Origin: Streptomyces sp. NRRL WC-3618
Lineage (GTDB): Bacteria; Actinomycetota; Actinomycetes; Streptomycetales; Streptomycetaceae
Length of the DNA stretch: 64,000 bases
Assembly: GCF_001280005.1 (NCBI RefSeq)
Contig: NZ_LGDW01000452.1
Span: 1-64,000 of the forward strand
Direction: 5' to 3'
In this document: positions 17,586 through 27,081 of the stretch, one piece after another
How positions within the stretch are numbered: position 1 is the first letter of the stretch
How the letters are laid out: each line of letters begins with the position of its first letter
The notes under the pieces: generated by a model
Databases searched by the model: none
What the model saw: only the letters and a program-made list of their open reading frames with translations
Told to the model about the DNA's origin: nothing
Position numbers and translations under genes: made by a program

Positions 17586-19271
17586 TCAGGCGTCGATGAT
17601 GACGGGGATGATGAGGGGCTTGCGGCGGTACGTGCGGAACGCCCAGTTCGCCACGGCGCGGGCGATGAGCTGTTCGAGTTGGCGCGCGTCCCCGACGCCT
17701 TCCTCGGCCGCGGTGGACAGGGTCTTCTCGATGACGGGGATGACCGCCTCGAACGTGGCGTCGTCGTGGACGAAGCCCCGGGCCAGGAAGTCGGGGGCCT
17801 CGGCGAGGGCGCCGGTGTCCGCGTCGACGATCGCCACCACCGTGACCACGCCTTCGGCGGCGAGGGTGAGGCGGTCCTTGAGGGACGCCTCGGTGGCGCC
17901 GCCGACCTCCATGCCGTCCACATAGACGTTCCCGGCGGGGACCTTGCCGGTGATGGACGCCCGCCCGTCGACGAGGTCGACGACGACGCCGTCCTCGGCG
18001 ATGACGACCCGTTCCGGGGCCACGCCGGTACGGATGGCAAGGTCGCCGTTGGCCCGCAGGTGGCGCCATTCGCCGTGCACGGGCATGACGTTGCGGGGCT
18101 TGACGATGTTGTAGCAGTAGACGAGTTCACCGGCGCTCGCGTGCCCGGAGACATGCACCTTGGCGTTGCCCTTGTGGACCACGTGGGCGCCCCACCGGGT
18201 GAGTCCGTTGATCACCCGGTAGATGGCGTTCTCGTTGCCGGGGATGAGGGAACTGGCGAGCAGGACGGTGTCGCCCTTGCCGATGCGGATCATGTGGTCG
18301 CGGTTGGCCATCCGTGACAGCGCGGCCATCGGTTCGCCCTGCGAGCCGGTGCACACCAGAGTGATCTTGTGGTCCGGGAGCTTCTCCAGCTCCCTCGTAC
18401 TCACGACCAGGCCGGACGGGACCTTCAGATAGCCCAGGTCACGGGCGATGCCCATGTTGCGGACCATCGACCGGCCGACGAAGGCGACCTTGCGGCCGTG
18501 CTGGTGGGCGGCGTCCAGGACCTGCTGGATGCGGTGCACATGGCTGGCGAAGCTGGAGACGATGACCCGGCGCGGCGCGGTGCGCATGACCTGCTCGATC
18601 GCCGGATTCAGCTCGCGCTCGGAGGTGGTGAAGCCGGGCACTTCGGCATTGGTGGAGTCGGTGAGGAAGAGGTCGACGCCCTCCTCGCCGAGGCGGGCGA
18701 AGGCGCGCAGGTCGGTGATGCGGTCGTCGAGGGGGAACTGGTCCATCTTGAAGTCGCCGGTGTGCAGCACCATCCCGGCGGGGGTGCGGATCGCGACCGC
18801 GAGACTGTCCGGGATGGAGTGGTTGACGGCGACGAACTCGCAGTCGAAGGGGCCGAAGCTACGCCGGTCGCTCTCCCGCACGCGCACCGTGCGCGGCCGG
18901 ATGCCGTGTTCCTTGAGCTTGGCCTCCAGGAACGCCAGCGTCAGCTTGGAGCCGACGACGGGAATGTCGGACCGCTCGCGCAGCAGGTACGGCACGCCAC
19001 CGATGTGGTCCTCGTGGCCGTGAGTGAGTACCACCGCCACGATGTCGTCGAGCCGGTCCCGGATCGAGGTGAAGTCCGGCAGGATCACGTCCACGCCGGG
19101 CTGGGTTTCCTCGGGGAACAGCACGCCGCAGTCGACGATGAGCAGTTTGCCGGCGTGCTCGAAGACGGTCATGTTGCGGCCGATCTCACCCAGGCCGCCC
19201 AGGGCGATGACCCGCAGGCCTCCTTCGGGAAGAGGTGGGGCGGCTTTCAGTTCGGGGTGCGGATGACTCAT
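17586..19271 (-). CDS. rnj: Ribonuclease J
   Basis: 561 residues, full length for actinobacterial RNase J. The metallo-beta-lactamase core has LTHGHEDHIGGVPYLL as the zinc-binding signature, further histidines in VAVNHSIPDS and LHTGDFKMD, the beta-CASP region (VSSFASHVHRIQQVLD), and a terminal GHASAGE plus MPVHGEW segment. It is a dual endo- and 5'-3' exoribonuclease for mRNA decay and rRNA maturation in the cytoplasm. The next gene end is the convergent Ppx/GppA gene. In many Streptomyces rnj lies beside dapA; here the upstream neighbour is only a decayed membrane-protease fragment. Confidence 0.95.
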   Translation of the reverse strand: MSHPHPELKAAPPLPEGGLRVIALGGLGEIGRNMTVFEHAGKLLIVDCGVLFPEETQPGVDVILPDFTSIRDRLDDIVAVVLTHGHEDHIGGVPYLLRERSDIPVVGSKLTLAFLEAKLKEHGIRPRTVRVRESDRRSFGPFDCEFVAVNHSIPDSLAVAIRTPAGMVLHTGDFKMDQFPLDDRITDLRAFARLGEEGVDLFLTDSTNAEVPGFTTSERELNPAIEQVMRTAPRRVIVSSFASHVHRIQQVLDAAHQHGRKVAFVGRSMVRNMGIARDLGYLKVPSGLVVSTRELEKLPDHKITLVCTGSQGEPMAALSRMANRDHMIRIGKGDTVLLASSLIPGNENAIYRVINGLTRWGAHVVHKGNAKVHVSGHASAGELVYCYNIVKPRNVMPVHGEWRHLRANGDLAIRTGVAPERVVIAEDGVVVDLVDGRASITGKVPAGNVYVDGMEVGGATEASLKDRLTLAAEGVVTVVAIVDADTGALAEAPDFLARGFVHDDATFEAVIPVIEKTLSTAAEEGVGDARQLEQLIARAVANWAFRTYRRKPLIIPVIIDA

Positions 19272-19374
19272 ACCCTGACGTTACCTGGAGAGCGGGACGG
19301 GAGATCCACTGGCTGTGTGATCTCTCGTCCCGACGGAGCAGGGCACCCCGCTGTGGCTGTCCGGGATGACCGTA

Positions 19375-19809
19375 TTACGTCGGCGCCGGGTACAGGTGGT
19401 GGAGGCACGGCGCCGGCCCGCGAGACCGCCCCGCCGGCAGAACAGAGCACAGATACGGCGCCAGGCGTCCGGTACCCGGCGAAGACGGCACCGATGGTGA
19501 CGGTCGGGACCGACGGCAGGGGCGACGCCCGCTCAGTCGGTCGGGGCGGGTGGCTGCGGCGTCGCCTCGGCGGCTGTGCGGGCCAGGGCGACCGTGCGTC
19601 CGGCGACCGGGCAGGGCCCCGGCGAGCCGGCGCCGGATGCGGGACGGCCACAGCAGGGCCACCGCCAACACCCCGAGGGCGGGGCCGAACTGGGTCAGCT
19701 GCACCATCTCCGCCGGTATCCCGGTCGCCGACTGCATCGCCCCCAACACCCCTGCTGCCACGAACGCGGCGACGAGGAACGTCCCCGCCTCCGCCTTCCA
19801 GTTCCGCAT
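19375..19809 (-). pseudogene. Truncated membrane protein, CPBP-protease-like N-terminus
   Basis: AGGAGG ten bases before an ATG at 19809 starts a frame with two hydrophobic segments (TFLVAAFVAAGVLGAMQ, then FGPALGVLAVALLWP) typical of the N-terminus of CPBP intramembrane proteases. After about 70 residues it turns into arginine/proline-rich sequence without membrane spans and ends at 145 residues. Intact relatives are near 300 residues with the EExxxR catalytic motif, which is absent here. I read it as a frameshifted or deleted gene. Confidence 0.4.
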
Positions 19810-19987
19810 GCTGCCCGGCCTCCTGCCCGATGGGTTCCGCGCGTCGCCCTCGGACGCGTCGCCCTCGACTCTGCCGGTCTCCGCGGGGCCGGCCATTGCA
19901 GGTAGCTGCCCGAGGGGGGGGTGTACTCAGGTGCAGTGTCCTGGGCGGGCCGTTCACCAGAACGAAGGGGATCGGTGCCACAACGCG

Positions 19988-20040
19988 GAGGGCGCGCACA
20001 CCGAGCGGGCGGTCAGGCCCCACTCCGTGTGCGCGCCCTC
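19988..20040 (-). terminator. Strong hairpin terminator after the double-GH43 gene
   Basis: Perfect 14-base arms (19988-20001 and 20027-20040) around a 25-nt loop, 36 bases beyond the stop codon of the minus-strand gene. Confidence 0.65.
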
Positions 20041-20075
20041 GGATTCAGTTCTCCGGCGCGATCAGTGCCTCCGGC

Positions 20076-23000
20076 CTACCGGCCGATCACGATGTCCTTG
20101 GTCGCGGCCCCGGTGCGGTTGTCGTACACGACATCGCCCGTGGTCTTCTGCCAGATCCGGATACGGAACGTGTCGGGCTTGTCCGTCGCCGTGACGCGGA
20201 AGACGTAGCCGCTCTTGCCGTTGACCGTGCCGGAGCCCTGGAAGACCGCCGTGGAGCCGGTGACCACGAGCCAGTCGGAGGACTTGGCGCGCAGCTGCAC
20301 GGTCGCCTTCGACGCTCCGGCTGCCGTGAAGTCGAAGGACGTCGCGCCCTTGGGGACCGTGGCGCCCTTCGGGTAGGAGGCGCCGAAGGAGAAGGCCGCC
20401 TTGCCGGTCAGCCGCGGGTCGGCAGGGTAGGAGCCCGCCCTGGACGGGATGACGCCCTTGCCCTTGGCGGAGCCCGCCGCGGGGTCGAACACGATCAGCT
20501 CGGGGAGCTGGGCGGTGGCCGTGGCTCCGTCGTCGTCCGTCACCGTGATCGTCGGGCGGAGGATCCCCGCCTTCAGGTAGGCGTGGCTCGCCTCGCAGGT
20601 GCCGCCCGTGACCTTGCCGGCCGTCGGGGTGGTGCCGTCCTTCCAGTCGATCCGGCACGTGTGGGTGTCCGCGAGGCCCGGGTCGGTGAACTTCGCCGAG
20701 ACACGGGCCGGGGTCGACCTGCCCGCCGGGACAGGGGCCTTCGGACCCTGCACCGAGGTGATCGACGGGGGCGCGTTCGAGACGGTCACCGTCAGGGTGT
20801 CCTTGCTGCGACCGCCCGTCAGTGTGACCTCGTAGGTGCCGTTGTCCCGGCAGGTGATGGTGGTCGGGACCATGGTCGGGCTGGAGAACGTGCACGGGGT
20901 CGCCGCGCCCACGCTCCAACTCGGCGTGCCTGCCCCGGAGATGCTGCCCGTGAGCGGGATCGCGCTGCCTTCCTGGCCCGTGGTGTCCGCACCGGCGTGG
21001 ACGATCGTCACCGGGTCGATGCTCGACAGGGTCGGGACGACCTTCTTGATCAGACCGTCGGCGTCGAACTCCAGCTTGTCGATGGTCGTTTCGCGGTGCA
21101 TGCCGTCACCGCCGGGGATGGCGAAGCGGTGGTAGGCGATGTACCAGTCGTCGGTGTTCGGGACGTGGACCACCGAGTGGTGGCCGGTGCCCTTGATGCC
21201 CAGGGAGAGGTCCTTCTCCAGGATCACACCGCGCTTGGTCCAGGGACCTGTCGGCGAGGAACCGGTCGCGTAGGCCACCTGGTAGTTCTCGTCGCGGGTG
21301 TCGTTCTCCGACCACATGAAGTAGTAGGTGGCGCCCCGCTTGATGACGAACGAGCCCTCGTTGTAGCCGCTCGGGGTGATGTCGGTGACCTTCGACGGGT
21401 CGAAGGAGACCATGTCGTTGTTGAGCGGGACCACATAGGCGCGGCCGTTGCCCCAGTACAGGTACGACTGGCCGTCGTCGTCGGTGAAGACCGCCGGGTC
21501 GATCATCTGGCCCGGGTGGTCACCCGCCTTCAGCAGCGGCTTGCCCAGGGCGTCCTTGAACGGGCCGGTCGGGGAGTCCGAGACCGCCACGCCGATGTTC
21601 GCGTCGGCGCAGAAGTAGAAGTAGTACTTGCCGTTCCGCTCCTCCATGGTCGGCGCCCAGGCGCGGCTGTCGGCCCAGCTGATGTCGGGACCGAGGTCCA
21701 GGATGACGCCGTGGTCCTTCCAGTGGACCAGGTCCGTGGAGGAGTACGCCTTGAACTGCGTACCGCTCCAGCCCTCGAAGCCGTCGGTGGTCGGGTAGAT
21801 GTAGAAGGTGTCGCCGAACCTGACGATGTTGGGGTCGGCGTTCAGACCCGGCAGCACCGGGCTCTTCATCTCCACCGCCGACACGGTCCAGGTGCGCTTC
21901 TTGCCGTCGGAACCGGTGACCTCGTACGTGAGCGGCTTGCTGAAGTCGCGCAGGGTGCCGGAGGCGGGGCTGATGCTCGCGCCGTGGGCGAGGGTGAACT
22001 GCGGCGCCAGGGCCCTGACATCGCTGCCCGGGTTGAGCGGTAGGACGACCTTGCTGTCCTTGTCGTTGATGATCGCGTCGACCTTGAGCGCCGGGTGGGT
22101 CACGTTGGCGATCCCGGTGGTGTTGCCGCCGAGCCGCAGGACCTCGGCGGGCGTCAGGGCCCGGTTGTAGATCCGGAAGTCGTCGACCTCGCCGCCGAAG
22201 TACGGGTCCGGGGAGTACAGGGACTTGCCGATGTAGCCGGAGTAGTCCTTCGACGCGTCGTACAGGTCGGACGGCTTGATGGTGACACCGCTCACGCGGG
22301 CCGTCTCGGCGCCGTTCACGTAGAGGATCGCCGTCTCGGTCGCGCCGTCCAGGGTGACGGTGACGTGCTGCCACTCGCCGGCCGTGAGCGGGGAGCCGCC
22401 GATCATCTGCTTCTCGCCGGACCAGGTCGCCTTGGTGATCGCCGAGAAGAGCTTCCCTGCGCCGTTGGACGGCGTGGCGAACAGGTACCTGTTGCTGTCC
22501 GGGCCGAGGCCGAACAGCCACTGGAAGTTGTCGCCGCCCTTCCACTTGACGTACGTGGAGACGGTGACGCCGGTCGCGTCCTTCAGGACCCCGCCCGGGA
22601 TCTTCACGTACGGCGAGCTGGAACTGCTGTTGCCGCCGGACATCTTGAACGAGCCGCCGTGCACGCCGGTCCCGAAGGCGGGCGTACGGACGTAGGTGCC
22701 GTGGTAGCCGTGGCCGCTGGAGTCACGGACGATGCTGCCGCCGGTCTCGTCGAAGTCGTAGTGCAGGAGCAGGTCGGCCGGGACGTCGGGGCCCTCGGCG
22801 GAGACCGTGATCTCGGCGCTGACCGCGATGGCCGAGTCACCCGCGAGGTCGCCCGTCACCGTGAAGGTGCCGGCCTGCGCGTACTGCGACGCGTCCACGC
22901 TCGCCCAGGTGACCGCGACGGGCCGCTTCACGCCGTCCCCGGACTCGGCGATGACGGTGGCGGGGAGGACGGGGGCCTCACCGATGCGCGTCTCGACCTT

Positions 23001-25295
23001 GACGTTCTCGGCGCTCGTGATGATCTGGTCCGGCTGGTAGGTGCTCAGCAGCCGGTCGTACTCCGCCTGCGTGACCGGAAGTACCGTGCCGTGGCGGGGC
23101 TTTGAGGGAAGGTCGTAGTTCGTGGAGGGTGTCCACACGCCCGACGCGAGGTCGGTCGACTCGAACGGGATGTAGCCGCGTCCGCCGAACTCGTCGGCGA
23201 ACATGTACCACTTCTTCTCGGTGTTGGACTTGAAGACGAGCGGGCCCTCGGCCGCGCTCATCGCGCCCTTGCCGATGCCCTCGGCGACGAAGTCGTAGGA
23301 CGGGTTGAGGATCGAGTCGCTCTTCTCCTCGAAGATGAACTTGCTGTTGGGCGTCGAGGAGGTGTTGTTCCGCTCGTCCTTGGAGAAGCGGTAGTAGGTG
23401 TCGCTGTCCTTGATCATCGTGGAGTCGATGACCGAGTAGCCGCGGTCGATCCACACCTTGGGCGCGCTGAAGGTGCGGAAGTCACGGGTCGTCGCGTACA
23501 TCATGCGGTTGTACGTGTCACCGGAGTGATCGGCGTTGTCGTACAGCTTCGAGGCCCAGAAGACGACGTACGAGCCGAGCTTCGCGTCGTAGAACGCCTC
23601 CGGCGCCCAGGTGTTGCCGGCGGAGTCGGGGGAGACCTTCACCAGGCGCTGGTCGGTCCAGTGGACCAGGTCGGTGGACTCCCACACCATGATGGACTTG
23701 CTGCCGGTGCGCTGGGAGGCGTCCCAGTCGCCGTTGCCGTAGATCCGCAGGTCGGTGGCGATCTGGTAGAACTTGTCGCCTTCGGGGGAGCGGATGATGA
23801 ACGGGTCGCGCAGGCCCTTCTCGCCGAGCGTGGAGGTCAGGACGGGCTTGCCGTTGTTCAACTCCCGCCACTTCAGCGGGTCGTTGCCCTTGCTGAGGGC
23901 CGCGTAGAGCTGTTCGCCGTCCGAGGTGCCCTCGCCGGTGAAGTAGCTGAACATGTAGCCCTTGAGGGCTTCCTTCGCGGGGAGTTCGGGGACCTTGGCC
24001 GTGAAGGCGCGGGTCGCGGTGGCGGTGCCCTTGGTGATCGTCGCGGTCAGGTCGACCGTGGTGCCGCCGGCGCCGTGCGCGGGGCGGTGCACCACACCGT
24101 CGGCCGCGATGACGTCCGGGTTCGCGGAGGACCAGGCAACCGCCGTGCCGTAGGCGCCCGTTGACGGCAGCGTGATGTTGCCGCGTACGTCGTCGATGTT
24201 CGGGACGGTCAGCGCGTCGGCGGCCTGCTGGGTGGCTGTCGTGTCGTCGAAGGTGGCCGGGACCGTGATGTCGAAGGTCTTGGTGTCGCTCGCCGGGCCC
24301 TTCTTCAGGGTCGCCGTGAGCGTGGCGTGGCCGTCCGGCTGACCGGCCGCGGGGCGGGTGACCGCTCCGGAGGCCGAGACCACGGAGGCGTTGTCGGTCG
24401 CCCAGGTGATGGCGGAGCCGCCTGCCGGGCCCGCGCTCGGCAGCGTCAGGTCGGCGGTCACGGCGCTCGTGTCGCCCAGAGTGAGGGCCGACTTGTCGGC
24501 GGCGACGCCCTGCGCGGCGATGGGGAGGGAGAGTTCCTCGACCTCCGTGCTCGCCAGCGCCCGGTTGTAGACCCGGAAGTCGCGGATGTTGCCCTTGAAC
24601 AGGTTGTCGCCGGGGTAGACCGACTTGCCTATGTAGTTGGCGGTGGTCGTGCCCGCGCCGATGGAGCCGGGGGTGATGGTGACCGCCGTGTTGCGGCCGA
24701 CCTCCACACCGTCCTCGTAGAGCACGCCCGTGGTGCCGGTCTGGGTGTAGGTGATCTGCTTCCAGACCGCGCGCTGAAGATTCGTTCCGGCCGAGCGGGT
24801 GTTCTGCTCCGTCGACCAGTTGCCGCTGGCGATGGAGGTCCGGTACGAGTTGCCGGTGGTGAACAGGTAGCCGTTGCCGGCCGTGCCGACGGTGTTGCCG
24901 AAGCCGTAGATGAAGTACGGGTTCGCCTGGGCGGCGTCGATCTTCACGTCCATCGCGACGGTGATCGAGCTCATGCCGCTCATGATGTTGTCCGGCACCT
25001 TGATGTAGGTGTTGGAACCGTTGAAGGCGAGCCCGTCACCGGAGTTGGACCAGCCGGCTGTCCCGTTCACCGTGCCCGTACGGCCGTTGCCCGAGGCGTC
25101 CGCGACGGTCGTGCCGGAGGCCGCGTCGAGCTTGTACCAGAGGGCCAGCCCGTCGGTGACGCCGGCCGCGGCGGCGTGCGCGGGGACCGACATGGCCAGC
25201 GGCCCGGCGAGGCCTAGGAGAAGCGATGCGGCGGTCAGCCCGGCGAGCCTTTCCGACCAGGGTCTGCTGCGGTCGCGTGATCTCGCGAGTTGCAT
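20076..25295 (-). CDS. Very large secreted enzyme with two GH43 domains and two LamG domains
   Basis: 1739 residues. ATG at 25295 with AGAGGA upstream; signal peptide RLAGLTAASLLLGLAGPLAM ending near AHAAA. Visible order: LamG/concanavalin domain (about 45-260, VADASGNGRTGTVNG), two atrophied Ig-like repeats (ITWATDNASVVSASG, VAWSSANPDVIAADG), first GH43 domain (about 465-790, with YMFSYFTGEG, GLRDPFIIRSPEG, TWAPEAFYD and AAEGPLVF), an Ig-like repeat, second LamG (about 870-1090), second GH43 domain (about 1165-1460, GLNADPNIVRFGDTFYIYP, then IDPAVFTDDDGQSYLYWGN, then YNEGSFVI), and PKD-like C-terminal repeats. It probably releases arabinose or related furanose residues from plant polysaccharides; the two catalytic domains are of different subtypes and may cut different linkages. 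Anchoring to the wall is not evident. Confidence 0.88.
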   Translation of the reverse strand: MQLARSRDRSRPWSERLAGLTAASLLLGLAGPLAMSVPAHAAAAGVTDGLALWYKLDAASGTTVADASGNGRTGTVNGTAGWSNSGDGLAFNGSNTYIKVPDNIMSGMSSITVAMDVKIDAAQANPYFIYGFGNTVGTAGNGYLFTTGNSYRTSIASGNWSTEQNTRSAGTNLQRAVWKQITYTQTGTTGVLYEDGVEVGRNTAVTITPGSIGAGTTTANYIGKSVYPGDNLFKGNIRDFRVYNRALASTEVEELSLPIAAQGVAADKSALTLGDTSAVTADLTLPSAGPAGGSAITWATDNASVVSASGAVTRPAAGQPDGHATLTATLKKGPASDTKTFDITVPATFDDTTATQQAADALTVPNIDDVRGNITLPSTGAYGTAVAWSSANPDVIAADGVVHRPAHGAGGTTVDLTATITKGTATATRAFTAKVPELPAKEALKGYMFSYFTGEGTSDGEQLYAALSKGNDPLKWRELNNGKPVLTSTLGEKGLRDPFIIRSPEGDKFYQIATDLRIYGNGDWDASQRTGSKSIMVWESTDLVHWTDQRLVKVSPDSAGNTWAPEAFYDAKLGSYVVFWASKLYDNADHSGDTYNRMMYATTRDFRTFSAPKVWIDRGYSVIDSTMIKDSDTYYRFSKDERNNTSSTPNSKFIFEEKSDSILNPSYDFVAEGIGKGAMSAAEGPLVFKSNTEKKWYMFADEFGGRGYIPFESTDLASGVWTPSTNYDLPSKPRHGTVLPVTQAEYDRLLSTYQPDQIITSAENVKVETRIGEAPVLPATVIAESGDGVKRPVAVTWASVDASQYAQAGTFTVTGDLAGDSAIAVSAEITVSAEGPDVPADLLLHYDFDETGGSIVRDSSGHGYHGTYVRTPAFGTGVHGGSFKMSGGNSSSSSPYVKIPGGVLKDATGVTVSTYVKWKGGDNFQWLFGLGPDSNRYLFATPSNGAGKLFSAITKATWSGEKQMIGGSPLTAGEWQHVTVTLDGATETAILYVNGAETARVSGVTIKPSDLYDASKDYSGYIGKSLYSPDPYFGGEVDDFRIYNRALTPAEVLRLGGNTTGIANVTHPALKVDAIINDKDSKVVLPLNPGSDVRALAPQFTLAHGASISPASGTLRDFSKPLTYEVTGSDGKKRTWTVSAVEMKSPVLPGLNADPNIVRFGDTFYIYPTTDGFEGWSGTQFKAYSSTDLVHWKDHGVILDLGPDISWADSRAWAPTMEERNGKYYFYFCADANIGVAVSDSPTGPFKDALGKPLLKAGDHPGQMIDPAVFTDDDGQSYLYWGNGRAYVVPLNNDMVSFDPSKVTDITPSGYNEGSFVIKRGATYYFMWSENDTRDENYQVAYATGSSPTGPWTKRGVILEKDLSLGIKGTGHHSVVHVPNTDDWYIAYHRFAIPGGDGMHRETTIDKLEFDADGLIKKVVPTLSSIDPVTIVHAGADTTGQEGSAIPLTGSISGAGTPSWSVGAATPCTFSSPTMVPTTITCRDNGTYEVTLTGGRSKDTLTVTVSNAPPSITSVQGPKAPVPAGRSTPARVSAKFTDPGLADTHTCRIDWKDGTTPTAGKVTGGTCEASHAYLKAGILRPTITVTDDDGATATAQLPELIVFDPAAGSAKGKGVIPSRAGSYPADPRLTGKAAFSFGASYPKGATVPKGATSFDFTAAGASKATVQLRAKSSDWLVVTGSTAVFQGSGTVNGKSGYVFRVTATDKPDTFRIRIWQKTTGDVVYDNRTGAATKDIVIGR

Positions 25296-25412
25296 CGTTT
25301 CGTTTTCCTCTGATCGGACACGTGGGGAGGTAACGGGAGACACGAGATTTCTTCTGTGTGTCCGCGCGTTGCGAGAGTGTCAATCGATGCGCCCAGGGGC
25401 GTCAAGGGTTTA

Positions 25413-25425
25413 CGAACGACGTTCG
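25413..25425. promoter_or_regulatory. Palindrome upstream of the double-GH43 gene
   Basis: CGAACG, A, CGTTCG is a perfect 13-bp palindrome about 118 bp before the start codon, LacI-operator-like in shape. The binding protein is not encoded nearby. Confidence 0.4.
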
Positions 25426-25613
25426 ACAGGTCGGACAACTAGTTTTTACCTGCTGGACGTCAAGCGGAATCGAATCCGTCACAAACATTGACGTGTGTAC
25501 CCACCTGTCCCCCGGGCGAGGGCGGCCGCGAGAGCTGTCGGTGAAGCGGGTGCGGACGAAGGACGGGCCGAATCCTGTTCGACGCGGACGCGTGATCGAG
25601 TAAGGATGGCGCC

Positions 25614-26159
25614 ATGCCCGACCTGCGAACCGAACGCCTCGTCCTGCGCTCCTGGCGCCCCTCCGACCGCGCCCCCTGGGCGGCCATGAACGCCGACCCG
25701 GAGGTCCGCGAGCATCTCGGAGACCTCCTTACCCGTGAACAGAGCGACGCCTGCGCCGCCGACTTCCAGGCCTGCCTGGACGAACGGGGCTGGGGCTGGT
25801 GGGCGGTGGAGGTGACCGGCACCGGTGAGTTCATCGGCTTCGCCGGCCTGGACCCGGTCGAGGACGACATGGCGTTCGGCGGGGTGGAGGCGGGGTGGCG
25901 GCTGGCCCGCTCCGCGTGGGGCCACGGGTACGCAACGGAGGCCGCCCGAGCGGTGGTTGCCCACGCCTTCGACGAGAAGGGCCCAGGCCTCGAAGAGGTC
26001 CTGGCGATCACGACGGCCACCAACCTCCGCTCACAGGCGGTGATGCAACGCCTCGGCATGACCTACGACCCCGACAAGGACTTCGACGACCTGACAGTCC
26101 CGGAGGGACCGCTGCGCCGGAACGTGGTGTACGGGATCAGGGCCGACGCCTGGATCTAG
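25614..26159 (+). CDS. GNAT N-acetyltransferase, RimJ-type
   Basis: 181 residues of the acetyltransferase_3 (RimJ/RimL-like) subgroup. It begins LRTERLVLRSWRPSDRAPWA, has EFIGFAGLDP, and the acetyl-CoA loop GWRLARSAWGHGYATEAARA followed by AITTATNLRSQAVMQRLGM. It moves acetyl from acetyl-CoA to an amine, either a protein N-terminus or a small molecule. Stands alone between the glycosidase gene and the inositol region. The substrate cannot be inferred. Confidence 0.85.
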   Translation: MPDLRTERLVLRSWRPSDRAPWAAMNADPEVREHLGDLLTREQSDACAADFQACLDERGWGWWAVEVTGTGEFIGFAGLDPVEDDMAFGGVEAGWRLARSAWGHGYATEAARAVVAHAFDEKGPGLEEVLAITTATNLRSQAVMQRLGMTYDPDKDFDDLTVPEGPLRRNVVYGIRADAWI

Positions 26160-26261
26160 GCGATCACCAGGGTGTCCGGCGCCACGCCCCGCTCCCGCCC
26201 CTCGCGCGCGGCGGGCACACGACACCGGTGCGCGCCCCCCACTGGAGGGCCATGGCGTCGT

Positions 26262-27047
26262 TCAGGGGCGCATCAGCAGCTGGAAGTCGAAGGCGTACCG
26301 CGATGCCCGGTAGATGTGCGTGCCGAACTCCACGGGGCGTCCCGTGTCGTCGTACGCCGTCCGTTGCATCGTGAGCAGGGCGGCGCCCTCTGGCTCCTCC
26401 AGGCGTTTCGCCTCCGCCGCCGTGGCCGAGCGGGCGCCGACGGTCTGGCGGGCGCTGTGCAGGGTGATGCCCGCGGTGCGCAGCATCCGGTACAGGCCCG
26501 TCGACTCCAGCCGGGTGGCGTCGAGTTCGAGGAGCCCCGAGGGCAGGTAATTGCAGAGGAACGCCACCGGTTCGCCGTGCGTGCAGCGCAGCCGCTCCAG
26601 CACGACGACCTCGGTGCCCTCCTCCACCCCGAGGGCGGCGGCGACCTCGGCGGACGCCGGCTTCGCCTCGTTGCGCAGGACCTGCGTGGTGGGCCCCTGC
26701 CCGGCCGCCTCCAGGTCGTCGTACAGGCTGCTCAGTTCGAGCGGGCGCTTGACCTGGCTGTGCACCACCTGCGTACCGACGCCTCGCCGGCGTACCAGCA
26801 GGCCCTTGTCCACCAGGGACTGGATCGCCTGGCGGACCGTGGGCCTGGACAGGCCCAGGCGGACCGACAGGTCGATCTCGTTGCCCAGGAGATTGCCGGG
26901 CGCCAGAATCCCGTGCTCGATCGCCGCCTCCAGCTGCTGAGCCAGCTGGTAGTAGAGCGGAACCGGGCTGGAGCGGTCCAGCGTGAAGTCCATGGTGTCG
27001 AGCGGGGAGCCGGACACCGCGCGGGCGCGATCACCGGGTGTCGCCAC
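26262..27047 (-). CDS. GntR/HutC-type transcriptional regulator of the iol genes
   Basis: 261 residues. N-terminal winged helix: VPLYYQLAQQLEAAIEHGIL, then RLGLSRPTVRQAIQSLVDKG. C-terminal UTRA ligand domain: VVVLERLRCTHGEPVAFLCN through FGTHIYRASRYAFDFQ. HutC-type regulators bind a sugar-like effector and usually repress their own operon. I start it at the GTG at 27047, since GGGAGG precedes it by seven bases; the ATG at 26993 is the shorter option. It follows iolD by 34 bp on the same strand and is likely the last gene of the iol operon. Confidence 0.85.
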   Translation of the reverse strand: MATPGDRARAVSGSPLDTMDFTLDRSSPVPLYYQLAQQLEAAIEHGILAPGNLLGNEIDLSVRLGLSRPTVRQAIQSLVDKGLLVRRRGVGTQVVHSQVKRPLELSSLYDDLEAAGQGPTTQVLRNEAKPASAEVAAALGVEEGTEVVVLERLRCTHGEPVAFLCNYLPSGLLELDATRLESTGLYRMLRTAGITLHSARQTVGARSATAAEAKRLEEPEGAALLTMQRTAYDDTGRPVEFGTHIYRASRYAFDFQLLMRP

Positions 27048-27081
27048 GGGGGCACCTCCCTTCGGATAGTGATAGTGACGG

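Noticed and set aside
18369..22043. A 1224-residue plus-strand open frame
   Set aside because: It lies opposite RNase J and the double-GH43 gene. It is valine/glycine/arginine-rich shadow sequence produced by GC-biased codons, with no domain.
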